DNA of 12,206 nucleotides from an uncultured Bacilli bacterium (GCA_947588865.1 CANPYQ010000031.1:1-12206), one strand, 5' to 3'; positions 1-6,942 are shown, counted from the first letter of the stretch. Numbers and translations are program-made. Notes: generated from the sequence alone by a model not told the origin.

Positions 1-84
1 ATTAAGCAAAAGATAGAATTTATACCAGTTAAAAATTATATAGATGTGTATAAATATTTAAAAAATAATGTAAAAACAGTTTAA
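1..84 (+). CDS. C-terminal end of an upstream gene (possibly a PDZ/S16 Lon-like protease)
   Basis: The window opens inside a gene: frame 1 is open from base 1 to the TAA at 82-84 and gives 27 residues. The tail contains IPVKNYIDVYKYL. This resembles the last helix of secreted PDZ-S16 proteases of the YlbL/SepM group, which often end in a 'PVKT..EAL.YL' pattern. That assignment rests on one short motif and is tentative. The stop lies inside the palindromic terminator at 66-99, which fits a real gene end. Nothing can be said about the catalytic part, which lies outside the window. Confidence 0.5.
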   Translation: MKQKIEFIPVKNYIDVYKYLKNNVKTV

Positions 85-99
85 ACTGTTTTTACATTA
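66..99. terminator. 34-bp perfect palindrome, bidirectional terminator between convergent genes
   Basis: Bases 66-99 form an uninterrupted perfect palindrome centred on 82/83, with the core AAAAACAGTTTAAACTG. Each arm carries five T residues near the centre-distal side. As RNA it folds into a long stem with a few central bases as the loop. It contains the stop codons of both flanking genes (TAA at 82-84 on plus, TAA complement at 92-94 on minus), so one element can end transcription from both directions. Confidence 0.75.
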
Positions 100-799
100 A
101 AATATACAAAAGTATCTGAAGTGACATCATTATTCCATTATGGATAAAATGCAAACTTATTGGCACACAAATATTGTTCGATTTAGCATAAACATATGCA
201 AAGATAAATCCAGGAATACTATAAGGTATTATGAATAATAAGTCAATTAAATTACTAAAATTTCCAATTACATGCATTGATCCAAATATAAAACCTGAAA
301 AAAATATAAATAAAGTATTAGTATGAGCAAATATTTTTCTAAATGATAATCTGAATACTAATTCTTCTAAAAATGGGGCTACTATGACAGAAACAATAAA
401 TGTATAGATAGGAGCAATTTTTAAATTTTCTATAATAGTTGATTGATTTTGAGAAATATTAGTAGTTGTAAACATAGTTATAACTAAATTGCTAACAATC
501 ATAAGTAATAACATTAAGAACCAGTATTTAATATATTTTTTAAAATAATTTATATTATTTTTTATAAAATCTTTTATATTAGGTATAAAATCATTTCTAT
601 ATATATATATTATTATAAGAGTTAGGATTATTTCATATAAAACAAGATAAATAGTTTTAGCAAGAATATTTAATTTATTATAATTTACTCCAAACCAACT
701 AATAACATCATAAGGTATAGAAGATAAAATTAAATATAATAGTATTACACCGAATCCTATAAACATATTCCTTAAATCTCTATTTTTTTCTTTTATCAT
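92..799 (-). CDS. CPBP family intramembrane metalloprotease (Abi/CAAX-like)
   Basis: A 235-residue polytopic membrane protein. The CPBP (CAAX prenyl protease 2/Abi) motifs are present in order: EExxxR as EELVFR at 145-150, the F/H motif around FGSMH (His176), and HFIHN at 217-221. These Glu and His residues form the intramembrane active site in the family. Hydrophobic segments lie at about 12-28, 45-66, 91-110 and 130-143, with further ones through the C-terminal half. An upstream in-frame ATG at 907 would add 36 residues. I reject it because an extended -10 box (818-826) and a GGTGA site four bases before the ATG both lie inside that extension. In Gram-positives the family is linked to peptide or bacteriocin self-immunity and protein processing. 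The substrate here is unknown, and no bacteriocin gene is visible nearby. Confidence 0.85.
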   Translation of the reverse strand: MIKEKNRDLRNMFIGFGVILLYLILSSIPYDVISWFGVNYNKLNILAKTIYLVLYEIILTLIIIYIYRNDFIPNIKDFIKNNINYFKKYIKYWFLMLLLMIVSNLVITMFTTTNISQNQSTIIENLKIAPIYTFIVSVIVAPFLEELVFRLSFRKIFAHTNTLFIFFSGFIFGSMHVIGNFSNLIDLLFIIPYSIPGFIFAYVYAKSNNICVPISLHFIHNGIMMSLQILLYILM

Positions 800-817
800 A
801 TAATCACCATCTACTTT

Positions 818-826
818 ATTATACCA
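818..826 (-). promoter_or_regulatory. Extended -10 promoter for the CPBP gene
   Basis: On the minus strand the sequence reads TGGTATAAT, a perfect TATAAT with the TGn extension. No good -35 is seen. The predicted start site is near 811, giving a leader of about 12 nt with GGTGA four bases before the ATG at 799. Confidence 0.6.
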
Positions 827-873
827 AATATTTATAAAAAAATAAAAAAAGTTTTCAAAAAATATAAAAAGTA

Positions 874-882
874 TGATATAAT
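874..882 (+). promoter_or_regulatory. Extended -10 promoter for the rimP-nusA-infB operon
   Basis: TGATATAAT is a perfect -10 with TGn extension. Only a poor -35 lies upstream (TTTCAA-like around 853-858). Transcription would begin near 889 and give a roughly 60-nt leader containing the hairpin at 906-928. It diverges from the CPBP promoter about 50 bases away. Confidence 0.6.
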
Positions 883-905
883 TATATTGTTCAAGTGTTT
901 CAAAC

Positions 906-928
906 AAGAGTGGGATAATCCCACTCTT
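906..928 (+). terminator. Leader hairpin before rimP, candidate attenuator
   Basis: A 10-bp perfect stem (AAGAGTGGGA pairing with TCCCACTCTT) with a 3-nt loop lies between the promoter and the rimP ribosome binding site. It is followed by only a short, broken T run (TTTGAATT). A GC-rich stem with a weak U tract is the kind of intrinsic terminator that depends on NusA. In B. subtilis the rimP(ylxS)-nusA operon is known to be autoregulated by NusA-dependent termination in its leader, so the same role is inferred here. Confidence 0.6.
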
Positions 929-948
929 TGAATTACTAGGAGGAATTT

Positions 949-1212
949 ATGGATATTGCAAATAAAATAAAAGACTTAATTGAATCAAAAATAAATAATA
1001 TGGGATATATTTTAGATGAAGTTTTATATGTAAAAGAAGATGGCAATTATTTCTTGAGGATTATAATAGATAAAAATGGGACAATAGATATAGAAGATTG
1101 CGTAAAGGTTACAGAGCAAGTAGATCCTTTAATTGATAAAGTTGATTATCTTAAAGATAGCTATATACTCGATGTATGTTCAAAGGAAAAAGGATGTGAA
1201 AAATATGAATAG
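949..1212 (+). CDS. rimP: Ribosome maturation factor RimP, N-terminal domain only
   Basis: Eighty-seven residues, where RimP is usually about 150. The sequence matches the RimP N-terminal alpha/beta domain: a helix from residue 2, then GYILDEVLYVKEDGNYFLRI, the IDKNG turn (40-44), the 'IDIEDCVKVTEQVDPLID' region (46-63) and the closing strand SYILDVCS (71-78). Full-length proteins continue from there with an 'SSPGL.RPL' linker and a C-terminal SH3-like domain. Here the protein ends in KEKGCEKYE, and the stop (1210-1212) overlaps the nusA start by 8 bases. AGGAGG at 938-943 sets the start. RimP helps mature the 30S subunit, and its place before nusA is the conserved one. The assignment is secure from domain plus context. 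Whether the half-length form is functional is unknown. Confidence 0.82.
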   Translation: MDIANKIKDLIESKINNMGYILDEVLYVKEDGNYFLRIIIDKNGTIDIEDCVKVTEQVDPLIDKVDYLKDSYILDVCSKEKGCEKYE

Positions 1213-2389
1213 TAAAGAATTTGAAAAGGCATTAAAATTATTAGAAGAAAAAGGAATGGATAGAGATTATATATTTGATGCTATGTCGCTCGCACTAACT
1301 AGTGCATATAAAAAAAATTATGGATTATCAAATGTTAGACTTGAAATTGATAAAGATAATTTCAACTTTAGATTATTTTCATTTAAGACAGTCGTATTAG
1401 ATAAAACTCATAAGGAATCTTTAGATGAAGATAAAATTCCTATGAGGGAAGAAGAGGAATTAACAGAAGAACAGTTAAATGATGAAGAGTTAGAAGATCT
1501 ACCTGAAGAATTTAGATATCGTCCATTTGTATTTAATGAAAAAATACATATAACACTTGAAGATGCGAGAAAAATAGATCCAGATATTAAAGTTGGTGAT
1601 ACTATAGAAGAAGAGGTAACTCCAGGAAATTTTGGCCGTGTAGCAGCTTCAACAGCTAAACAGGTAATTATTCAAAAAGTAAGAGAAGCTGAAAGAAATA
1701 ATATCGCAACAGAGTTTGGTGAAAAACAAGATGAAATGATGTCTGGAACTGTTGAGATGGAGGATGAGAAAAACTACTATATTGATTTAGGTAAAACTCA
1801 AGGATTGCTTCCAAAGAGTGAAATTATTCCAGGTGAAGAAATTAAGATGGGGTCAACGATAAAAGTTTATATAAGTAAAGTAGATATTAACTCTAAAGGA
1901 GCATTAATACTTTTGAGCCGTAAACATTTTGGATTTATTAAAAGATTATTTGAACTTGAAATACCAGAAATAAGTGATGGTACAGTGCTTATTTACAGTG
2001 TAGCTCGTGATGCAGGTAATAGAACTAAAATAGCTGTTTATTCAGAAAATAGTAATGTTGATCCAATAGGTGCTTGTATAGGTGAGAAAGGTTATAGAAT
2101 AGCTAATATTTTAAAAGAACTTGGTAAAGAGAAAATAGACATAGTTAAGTACTCTAAAGATCCTGTTGAATTTATACAGAATGCACTATCCCCAGCAAAA
2201 GATGTTAGAGTATTTATACTTGATGAAAAGACTAAAGAAACTATGGTAGTTGTTAATGATGAAAATTTATCACTTGCTATAGGGAAAAAAGGAATAAATG
2301 TAAAACTTGCTTCTCGTCTTACCAACTATAAATTGGATGTAAAAACTTTAAACCAAGTTAAAGAAGCTGGCATTAATATTTTAGAGTAG
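1205..2389 (+). CDS. nusA: Transcription termination/antitermination factor NusA
   Basis: A 394-residue protein that binds RNA polymerase and nascent RNA to modulate pausing and termination. Its domains in order are: the N-terminal RNAP-binding domain (1-175, including VGDTIEEEVTP at 130-140 and NFGRVAASTAKQV at 142-154), S1 (about 177-244), KH1 with GACIGEKG (289-296) and KH2 with LAIGKKG (357-363). It ends after KH2, as in Firmicutes, without the proteobacterial acidic repeats. Unusual is a strongly acidic insertion of about 40 residues within the N-terminal domain (about 67-112, rich in Glu and Asp) relative to B. subtilis NusA. I start it at 1205 (MNSKEF), eight bases before the rimP stop, with AAAGGATG upstream. 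A longer in-frame opening from 1133 lies inside rimP and is discarded. It may regulate its own operon through the hairpin at 906-928. Confidence 0.96.
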   Translation: MNSKEFEKALKLLEEKGMDRDYIFDAMSLALTSAYKKNYGLSNVRLEIDKDNFNFRLFSFKTVVLDKTHKESLDEDKIPMREEEELTEEQLNDEELEDLPEEFRYRPFVFNEKIHITLEDARKIDPDIKVGDTIEEEVTPGNFGRVAASTAKQVIIQKVREAERNNIATEFGEKQDEMMSGTVEMEDEKNYYIDLGKTQGLLPKSEIIPGEEIKMGSTIKVYISKVDINSKGALILLSRKHFGFIKRLFELEIPEISDGTVLIYSVARDAGNRTKIAVYSENSNVDPIGACIGEKGYRIANILKELGKEKIDIVKYSKDPVEFIQNALSPAKDVRVFILDEKTKETMVVVNDENLSLAIGKKGINVKLASRLTNYKLDVKTLNQVKEAGINILE

Positions 2390-2396
2390 GTGAAAT

Positions 2397-2648
2397 ATGA
2401 AGAAAATACCTATGAGGACTTGTGTAGTAACAGGTGAAAAATTAGAAAAAAGGGATCTTATTAGAGTTGTTAGAACACCTGAAAATAATGTAATAATTGA
2501 TTCAACAGGTAAGGCTAATGGTAGAGGAGCATATTTAAAAAAGGAATTAAGCGTTATAGATAAAGCAGAAAAATCTAAAATACTTAACAAAAAATTAGAA
2601 ATAGAGGTAGATGCTTCAATATATGAAGAATTAAGGAGCATGATTTAG
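2397..2648 (+). CDS. ylxR: YlxR/RnpM family RNA-binding protein (DUF448)
   Basis: Eighty-three residues with the two family hallmarks: PMRTCVVTGE at 5-14 and GRGAYL at 42-47, in a small basic protein. The gene sits directly after nusA (7-nt gap), its conserved location. In B. subtilis this protein (RnpM) binds the RNase P RNA and modulates RNase P. It may also bind other RNAs. The ribosome binding site is AGGTGA just after the nusA stop. In B. subtilis the next gene is the L7Ae-like ylxQ, which is missing here, and a deaminase gene begins 2 nt after the ylxR stop instead. Confidence 0.92.
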   Translation: MKKIPMRTCVVTGEKLEKRDLIRVVRTPENNVIIDSTGKANGRGAYLKKELSVIDKAEKSKILNKKLEIEVDASIYEELRSMI

Positions 2649-2650
2649 CT

Positions 2651-3130
2651 ATGAAAAGAGAAAATTATATAAATTGGGATGAATATTTTATGGGAATTGC
2701 ATTGATTTCTGCAGAAAGAAGTAAAGATCCAAATTCGCAAGTAGGTGCTTGCATAGTTGATCAAGATAATAAGATAGTATCTTTAGGCTATAATGGTGCC
2801 CCTACAGGATTTGATGATGATAAAGATATGACTTGGAATAGAGAAGGCGGATTTTTAGATACTAAGTATGCTTATGTGTGCCATTCTGAACTTAATGCAA
2901 TACTTAATTCCAAAACATCTGTTAGAGGATGTAAGGTTTATGTAACACTTTTCCCTTGCAATGAGTGTGCTAAAGCAATTATTCAATCAGGTATTACGGA
3001 AGTAATTTATCTAAGTGATAAATATGATAAAACAGAAAGTAATACGGTATCAAAAAAATTATTTGATACTTGTGGTGTTAAATATACTCAGTATAAAAAG
3101 ACTGGGAAAGTATTAAAGTTGGAGTTGTAA
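2651..3130 (+). CDS. dCMP deaminase, DCTD-like
   Basis: A 159-residue zinc deaminase expected to convert dCMP to dUMP, the precursor for thymidylate synthesis. The catalytic motif CHSELNAIL supplies zinc ligand His78 and proton-shuttle Glu80. FPCNECAK supplies zinc ligands Cys103 and Cys106. The protein closely follows the eukaryotic/T4-type dCMP deaminase pattern: WDEYFMGIALISAERSKDP at the N-terminus, QVGACIV (30-36), GYNGAPTG (46-53), TKYAYVCH (71-78) and the SDKY motif (122-125). Members of that group are often regulated by dCTP and dTTP, so allostery is possible but not shown. AAGGAG within the end of ylxR serves as ribosome binding site at a rather long spacing. The gene is translationally packed against the second deaminase (1-nt gap). 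Its place inside the nusA-infB operon is unusual. Confidence 0.9.
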   Translation: MKRENYINWDEYFMGIALISAERSKDPNSQVGACIVDQDNKIVSLGYNGAPTGFDDDKDMTWNREGGFLDTKYAYVCHSELNAILNSKTSVRGCKVYVTLFPCNECAKAIIQSGITEVIYLSDKYDKTESNTVSKKLFDTCGVKYTQYKKTGKVLKLEL

Positions 3131-3131
3131 T

Positions 3132-3560
3132 ATGACTGATAGAGATTATATGAATAAAGCGTATGAGCAAGCAGAAAAATCTTCTTGTTCGAGAATTAAA
3201 GTAGGAGCAATATTTGTTAAAGATGGAGAAATTATTGCACAGGGATATAATAATGTAACAGGTGGAGTAAGAGATTGTAGTGAAGTTGGATGTATAAGAG
3301 ATGAACTTAAAATACCAAGTGGTGAAAAAAGAGAAATATGTCGTGCTATATGTGCAGAGCAACTTGCAATTAGTGAGGCTGCCAGAAATGGAGTAGAATT
3401 GGATGGTAGTATAGCTTATATAACTGATTATCCTTGTCATATATGTGCTAAACTGCTTGTAAGTAGTGGAGTTAAAGAAATTGTATATGACAGATATTAT
3501 GATGATAAATTATCTCAACATTTTTTAATGGAGGCTGGAACAAAGATAAGAAAACTATAG
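3132..3560 (+). CDS. Second cytidine/deoxycytidylate deaminase-family protein with Cys zinc ligand
   Basis: A 142-residue member of the ComEB-like deaminase group. It has the group's Cys-rich middle (Cys49, GCIRDELKIPSGE at 53-65, Cys70), the proton-shuttle Glu76 and PCHICAK with zinc ligands Cys102 and Cys105. The first zinc ligand is Cys74 (RAICAEQ, codon TGT) where relatives normally have His (RAIHAEQ). A three-Cys zinc site occurs naturally in true cytidine deaminases (CAE...PCxxC), so activity is likely retained but the substrate may differ. The protein is clearly not a duplicate of the deaminase before it: sequence outside the motifs differs. GGAG at 3121-3124 supports the start. Candidate substrates are dCMP, cytidine or a modified nucleotide. 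I cannot choose between them. Confidence 0.85.
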   Translation: MTDRDYMNKAYEQAEKSSCSRIKVGAIFVKDGEIIAQGYNNVTGGVRDCSEVGCIRDELKIPSGEKREICRAICAEQLAISEAARNGVELDGSIAYITDYPCHICAKLLVSSGVKEIVYDRYYDDKLSQHFLMEAGTKIRKL

Positions 3561-3575
3561 AAAGAGGTGGTATTC

Positions 3576-5669
3576 ATGATGAGTGTAGAAGAATATGCAC
3601 AAGATGTAGGGAAGACTATAAATGAGATTTTGGTTCTATGTAAAAAGTTAAATATAATTGTAAATGATAAAGATGATGAACTAGATGAAGAATCAATAAT
3701 TGAATTAGACAATATAATTTCGCAAGATGAAGATGAGATGGATTTAGAATATGAAGAAGAACTTATAGAAAAAGAAAGCAAAAAACAAGAAGGTAATAAT
3801 AATACTAAACAAAAAAAGCAAGTACAACCTATAAATAAGAATAAAGTAAGCAAAAAAGAATTGGCTAGGAAGAAAAAAGAAATGTATAAAAATAAAGAAA
3901 AACTTATAAGCAATGGCCCAGCAATTGATACAAATGTAGTAATGTTTAAAGATGGTATGACTATAGGTGACTTAGCTAAGGCTTTAAGTGTAAATCCAAG
4001 TGATTTAATAAAAAAATTATTTATTTTAGGAACACTCGCAACAGTAAATAATAAAGTAGATTTTGATAATGCAGAACTTTTAGTATCTGAATATGGCAAA
4101 GAACTAAAGGTTGAACAAGTAATAGATGAGACTAAGTTTGAAGAATTTGAGATTAATGATGATGAAAAAGATTTAGTTAAAAGGCCCCCTGTTGTTACTA
4201 TTATGGGACACGTAGACCATGGTAAAACAACTTTACTTGATACAATTAGAAAAACTAATGTAGCAGAAGGTGAGGCTGGAGGAATTACTCAAGCTATAAG
4301 CGCCTATCAAGTTAAAGTTAAAGATGAACTTATAACGTTTATAGATACACCAGGACATGCTGCATTTACTGAAATGCGTGCAAGAGGCGCTAGTATTACA
4401 GATATAGTAATAATAATAGTAGCTGCAGATGATGGAGTTATGCCTCAAACTAAAGAAGCTATAGATCATGCCAAAGCAGCAGGTGTACCAATTATAGTTG
4501 CAATAAATAAAATAGATAAACCAGGGGCTAATGTAGATAAGGTAATAAGTGAATTATCAGAATATGGCCTTACTCCAGATACTTGGGGTGGAGATACAAT
4601 ATACTCTAAAATAAGTGCCAAAACTGGAGAGGGAATAGAAGAATTACTTGACAATATTTTACTTGTTGCCGAGATGGAAGGATATAAAGCAAATCCTCAT
4701 CGTTACGCAAGTGGTAGTGTAGTTGAGTCTAGACTTGATAAACAAGTTGGTTCAATTGTTACAATTCTTGTGCAAAATGGAACACTTCGCTTAGGAGATC
4801 CAATTGTTGTCGGTACTGCTTATGGTAAAGTTAGAACTTTAAAAAATGATAAGGGAGAGGAAATTACAAGTGCCCTTCCTAGTCAACCAGTTGAAATAAC
4901 TGGACTATCTGATACACCACAAGCTGGAGATAAGTTTATGGCATTTGAAACAGAAAAACAAGCAAGAAGTATAGGTGAAGCAAGAAAGACAGAAGAACAT
5001 TTAAGGCAAAATACTAAAGGTACTGTATCATTAGAAGATATATTTGCTAAAATACAAGAAGGTATTAAAGAAATTAATGTAATAGTTAAAGCAGATGTTA
5101 ATGGCTCAGCAGAAGCTGTTAAAAACTCTCTAGAAAAAATTGAGGTTGAAGGTGTTAAAGTTAAAGTGCTTAGAAGTAGTGTAGGTGCTATTACCGAAAG
5201 TGATATTGTACTTGCTAGTGCATCAAATGCTATTATAATAGGCTTTAACATAAGACCTAATAATTTTATTAAAGACTATGCTAAAGAACAAGGTGTAGAA
5301 ATTCGTCTATATGATATCATTTATAAAGCAGTAGAGGATATGGAAGCCGCAATGAGAGGAATGCTTGATCCAGAATTTGAAGAGAAAGTAGTAGGAAATG
5401 CAGAAGTTAGGCAATTATTTAAATTCTCGAAAGTTGGGACTATTGCGGGTAGCTATGTTGTAGATGGAGTTATAAAAACAAGCTCTAAAGTACGAATAAT
5501 TAGAGATAGTGTAATTATATATGATGGTGAAATAAATTCTATTCAAAGAGAAAAGGATACTGTAAAAGAAGTTAAAAAAGGTTTAGAATGTGGGATTACA
5601 ATAACCAACTTTAATGACATTAAGGTTGGAGATATCATAGAAGCATATGAAATGGTAGAGAAGAAATAA
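3576..5669 (+). CDS. infB: Translation initiation factor IF-2
   Basis: A 697-residue GTPase that brings initiator tRNA to the 30S subunit and promotes subunit joining. It starts with an IF2-N domain (SVEEYAQDVGKTINEIL, about 3-50), then a charged Lys/Glu linker, a second IF2-N domain from MTIGDLAKAL (128-137), and the G domain: GHVDHGKT (G1, 211-218), GGITQ (G2), DTPGH (G3, 257-261), NKID (G4, 311-314) and SAK (G5, 347-349). Domains II-IV run to the C-terminus. The start at 3576 follows AGAGGTGG at good spacing. A GTG at 3567 lies inside that site and is rejected, while the adjacent ATG at 3579 is a close alternative. Last gene of the operon; no convincing terminator follows it. Confidence 0.97.
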   Translation: MMSVEEYAQDVGKTINEILVLCKKLNIIVNDKDDELDEESIIELDNIISQDEDEMDLEYEEELIEKESKKQEGNNNTKQKKQVQPINKNKVSKKELARKKKEMYKNKEKLISNGPAIDTNVVMFKDGMTIGDLAKALSVNPSDLIKKLFILGTLATVNNKVDFDNAELLVSEYGKELKVEQVIDETKFEEFEINDDEKDLVKRPPVVTIMGHVDHGKTTLLDTIRKTNVAEGEAGGITQAISAYQVKVKDELITFIDTPGHAAFTEMRARGASITDIVIIIVAADDGVMPQTKEAIDHAKAAGVPIIVAINKIDKPGANVDKVISELSEYGLTPDTWGGDTIYSKISAKTGEGIEELLDNILLVAEMEGYKANPHRYASGSVVESRLDKQVGSIVTILVQNGTLRLGDPIVVGTAYGKVRTLKNDKGEEITSALPSQPVEITGLSDTPQAGDKFMAFETEKQARSIGEARKTEEHLRQNTKGTVSLEDIFAKIQEGIKEINVIVKADVNGSAEAVKNSLEKIEVEGVKVKVLRSSVGAITESDIVLASASNAIIIGFNIRPNNFIKDYAKEQGVEIRLYDIIYKAVEDMEAAMRGMLDPEFEEKVVGNAEVRQLFKFSKVGTIAGSYVVDGVIKTSSKVRIIRDSVIIYDGEINSIQREKDTVKEVKKGLECGITITNFNDIKVGDIIEAYEMVEKK

Positions 5670-5704
5670 TTTCATAATTGTATATTAAAAAAATAGATAT
5701 TAAG

Positions 5705-5713
5705 TGATATAAT
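5705..5713 (+). promoter_or_regulatory. Extended -10 promoter for the zinc-ribbon membrane protein gene
   Basis: TGATATAAT, identical to the rimP -10. No usable -35 is seen. The predicted start is near 5720, with GGTGGAAG in a leader of about 17 nt before the ATG at 5737. Confidence 0.5.
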
Positions 5714-5736
5714 GTATTGTGGTGGAAGTATGTAAA

Positions 5737-6558
5737 ATGTTTAAATTCAATGATATTAAAAAATTATTTACCTATAATTGGGGAAATGTTTTTCAAAATT
5801 TAATTCCAAAGTCGAATAATATTGTTATGGAAAAAGATGAATATAAGAATTTGAATAATGGTTCTATTCTTAGAATAATAAGTGTAATTTTATCAGAAAT
5901 AGCTATCATTGGTATAGCAGTGTATACCATAGTAAAAGCATATAGTTGGATATATGGTAAAGAAATATTAAATTATGCTATAAAAATTTCATTAACTAAT
6001 AATATTGGAAGATATATAGTAGAAATTATTATTGCATCTATAGTGCCAATAGCAATATTAGTGTATAACAATGTAATGAAAAATAAAAATCAAAATGGGT
6101 GGCCTATATTTGTAATATTATGTTTAACAGGGTTGCATATACTTTACTCTATATATGCTATTGTTACTTATTTTATAGCTTTTATTGTAAATCCTTTATT
6201 TGCTATATTAGGAATAATAAGTATTGTATTAGCTTTTTTAGCAAATGTTCATATAATAGTAGGGTGTATTGATTTTCTTAACAGAGGGGTTACTTTATAT
6301 AAAAAGAATAATATGAGACAATCACAGCCAATTAATCAATCTCAGACACCTGTTCAAGAAAATTTTACTAATGTAGTGAATAATAATGCTCAAATTCAAA
6401 CGCCACAAAATAGCGATTTATCATTAAATCAATCTGCTATAAATGGGAATATAGGCCAAATATCTCAAGATATTAAAAACACTAAATATTGTCAAAATTG
6501 CGGTAATAAAATTGCTTCAACTGCATTATTTTGTCCAAACTGTGGAAATAAGATATGA
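5737..6558 (+). CDS. Membrane protein with C-terminal zinc ribbon, function unknown
   Basis: A 273-residue protein I do not recognise by name. A short basic N-terminus precedes hydrophobic segments at about 45-66, 93-111, 123-151 and 152-182, probably four membrane passes. A polar Asn/Gln-rich linker (about 190-247) leads to a zinc ribbon: Cys252, Cys255, Cys266 and Cys269 in the form YCQNCGNK...LFCPNCGNK. Zinc-ribbon ends of this kind are common in Firmicutes membrane proteins, but the partner is rarely known. It occupies the place of ylxP between infB and rbfA. Its own extended -10 box argues that it is not simply an operon member. An upstream GTG at 5719 falls at the predicted transcription start and lacks a binding site, so the ATG at 5737 is preferred. 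It ends in TGA, which shows TGA is a stop here. Confidence 0.82.
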   Translation: MFKFNDIKKLFTYNWGNVFQNLIPKSNNIVMEKDEYKNLNNGSILRIISVILSEIAIIGIAVYTIVKAYSWIYGKEILNYAIKISLTNNIGRYIVEIIIASIVPIAILVYNNVMKNKNQNGWPIFVILCLTGLHILYSIYAIVTYFIAFIVNPLFAILGIISIVLAFLANVHIIVGCIDFLNRGVTLYKKNNMRQSQPINQSQTPVQENFTNVVNNNAQIQTPQNSDLSLNQSAINGNIGQISQDIKNTKYCQNCGNKIASTALFCPNCGNKI

Positions 6559-6606
6559 AATGTTTTTCGTGTTAAAATGTAATATAATACTTTAAGGAGG
6601 ATTTTT

Positions 6607-6942
6607 ATGTCAATAAAAAATGATAGAATAGATAGTATAATGCAAAAAGAAATTAGCTCTATTATAGCCAATGAAGTTAAAAATCCTAGTGTTAAGTTTG
6701 TAACTATAACATATGTTGATGTTACAAATGACTTAAGTTTTGCTAAAGTTTATTTTACAACTTTAAAAGAAAAAGAAGAAACTTTAAGAGGACTTAAAAG
6801 TGCAAAAGGTTTTATTAAAAAAATTCTTGCAGATAGAGTAGAATTGAGACATATACCAGAGCTTGAATTTATATATGATGAATCTATTGAATATGGTAAA
6901 AGAATAGAAGATAAAATAAAAGAAATACATAATAGTGATTAG
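6607..6942 (+). CDS. rbfA: Ribosome-binding factor A (RbfA)
   Basis: A 111-residue 30S assembly factor with a KH-like fold that binds near the 5' end of 16S rRNA and is needed for late maturation and cold adaptation. Family features visible are the N-terminal RIDSIMQKEISSII helix, the strand pair VKFVTITYVDVTNDLSFAKV (29-48) and the closing motif LRHIPELEFIYDES (80-93), followed by the YGKRIEDKI helix. Length fits the family. AAGGAGG at 6594-6600 gives a strong ribosome binding site. A possible -10 (TATAAT, 6583-6588) lies so close to that site that it would start transcription inside it, so it is doubtful. truB, the usual next gene in Bacillus, is absent and the transcript seems to end right here. 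Confidence 0.95.
   Translation: MSIKNDRIDSIMQKEISSIIANEVKNPSVKFVTITYVDVTNDLSFAKVYFTTLKEKEETLRGLKSAKGFIKKILADRVELRHIPELEFIYDESIEYGKRIEDKIKEIHNSD

Noticed and set aside
800..907. Longer N-terminus for the CPBP protease starting at 907
   Set aside because: The extension contains a perfect extended -10 box on the same strand and a GGTGA site just before the internal ATG at 799. The extra residues look like translated AT-rich leader.
1133..1204. Upstream start for NusA within rimP
   Set aside because: The added residues are rimP read in another frame. The ATG at 1205 has a better binding site and matches the family N-terminus.
1180..1260. A frameshift splitting RimP into two parts
   Set aside because: nusA begins before the rimP stop, and no RimP C-domain sequence appears in any frame downstream, so this looks like a short gene rather than a broken one.
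3515..4099. Long minus-strand open frame opposite the infB 5' end
   Set aside because: It is Ser/Phe-rich, the antisense of the Lys/Glu-rich IF-2 linker, and has no ribosome binding site or recognisable family.
6583..6588. TATAAT as an rbfA promoter
   Set aside because: The predicted start falls in the AAGGAGG ribosome binding site and there is no -35 or TGn. It is likely chance in AT-rich DNA.
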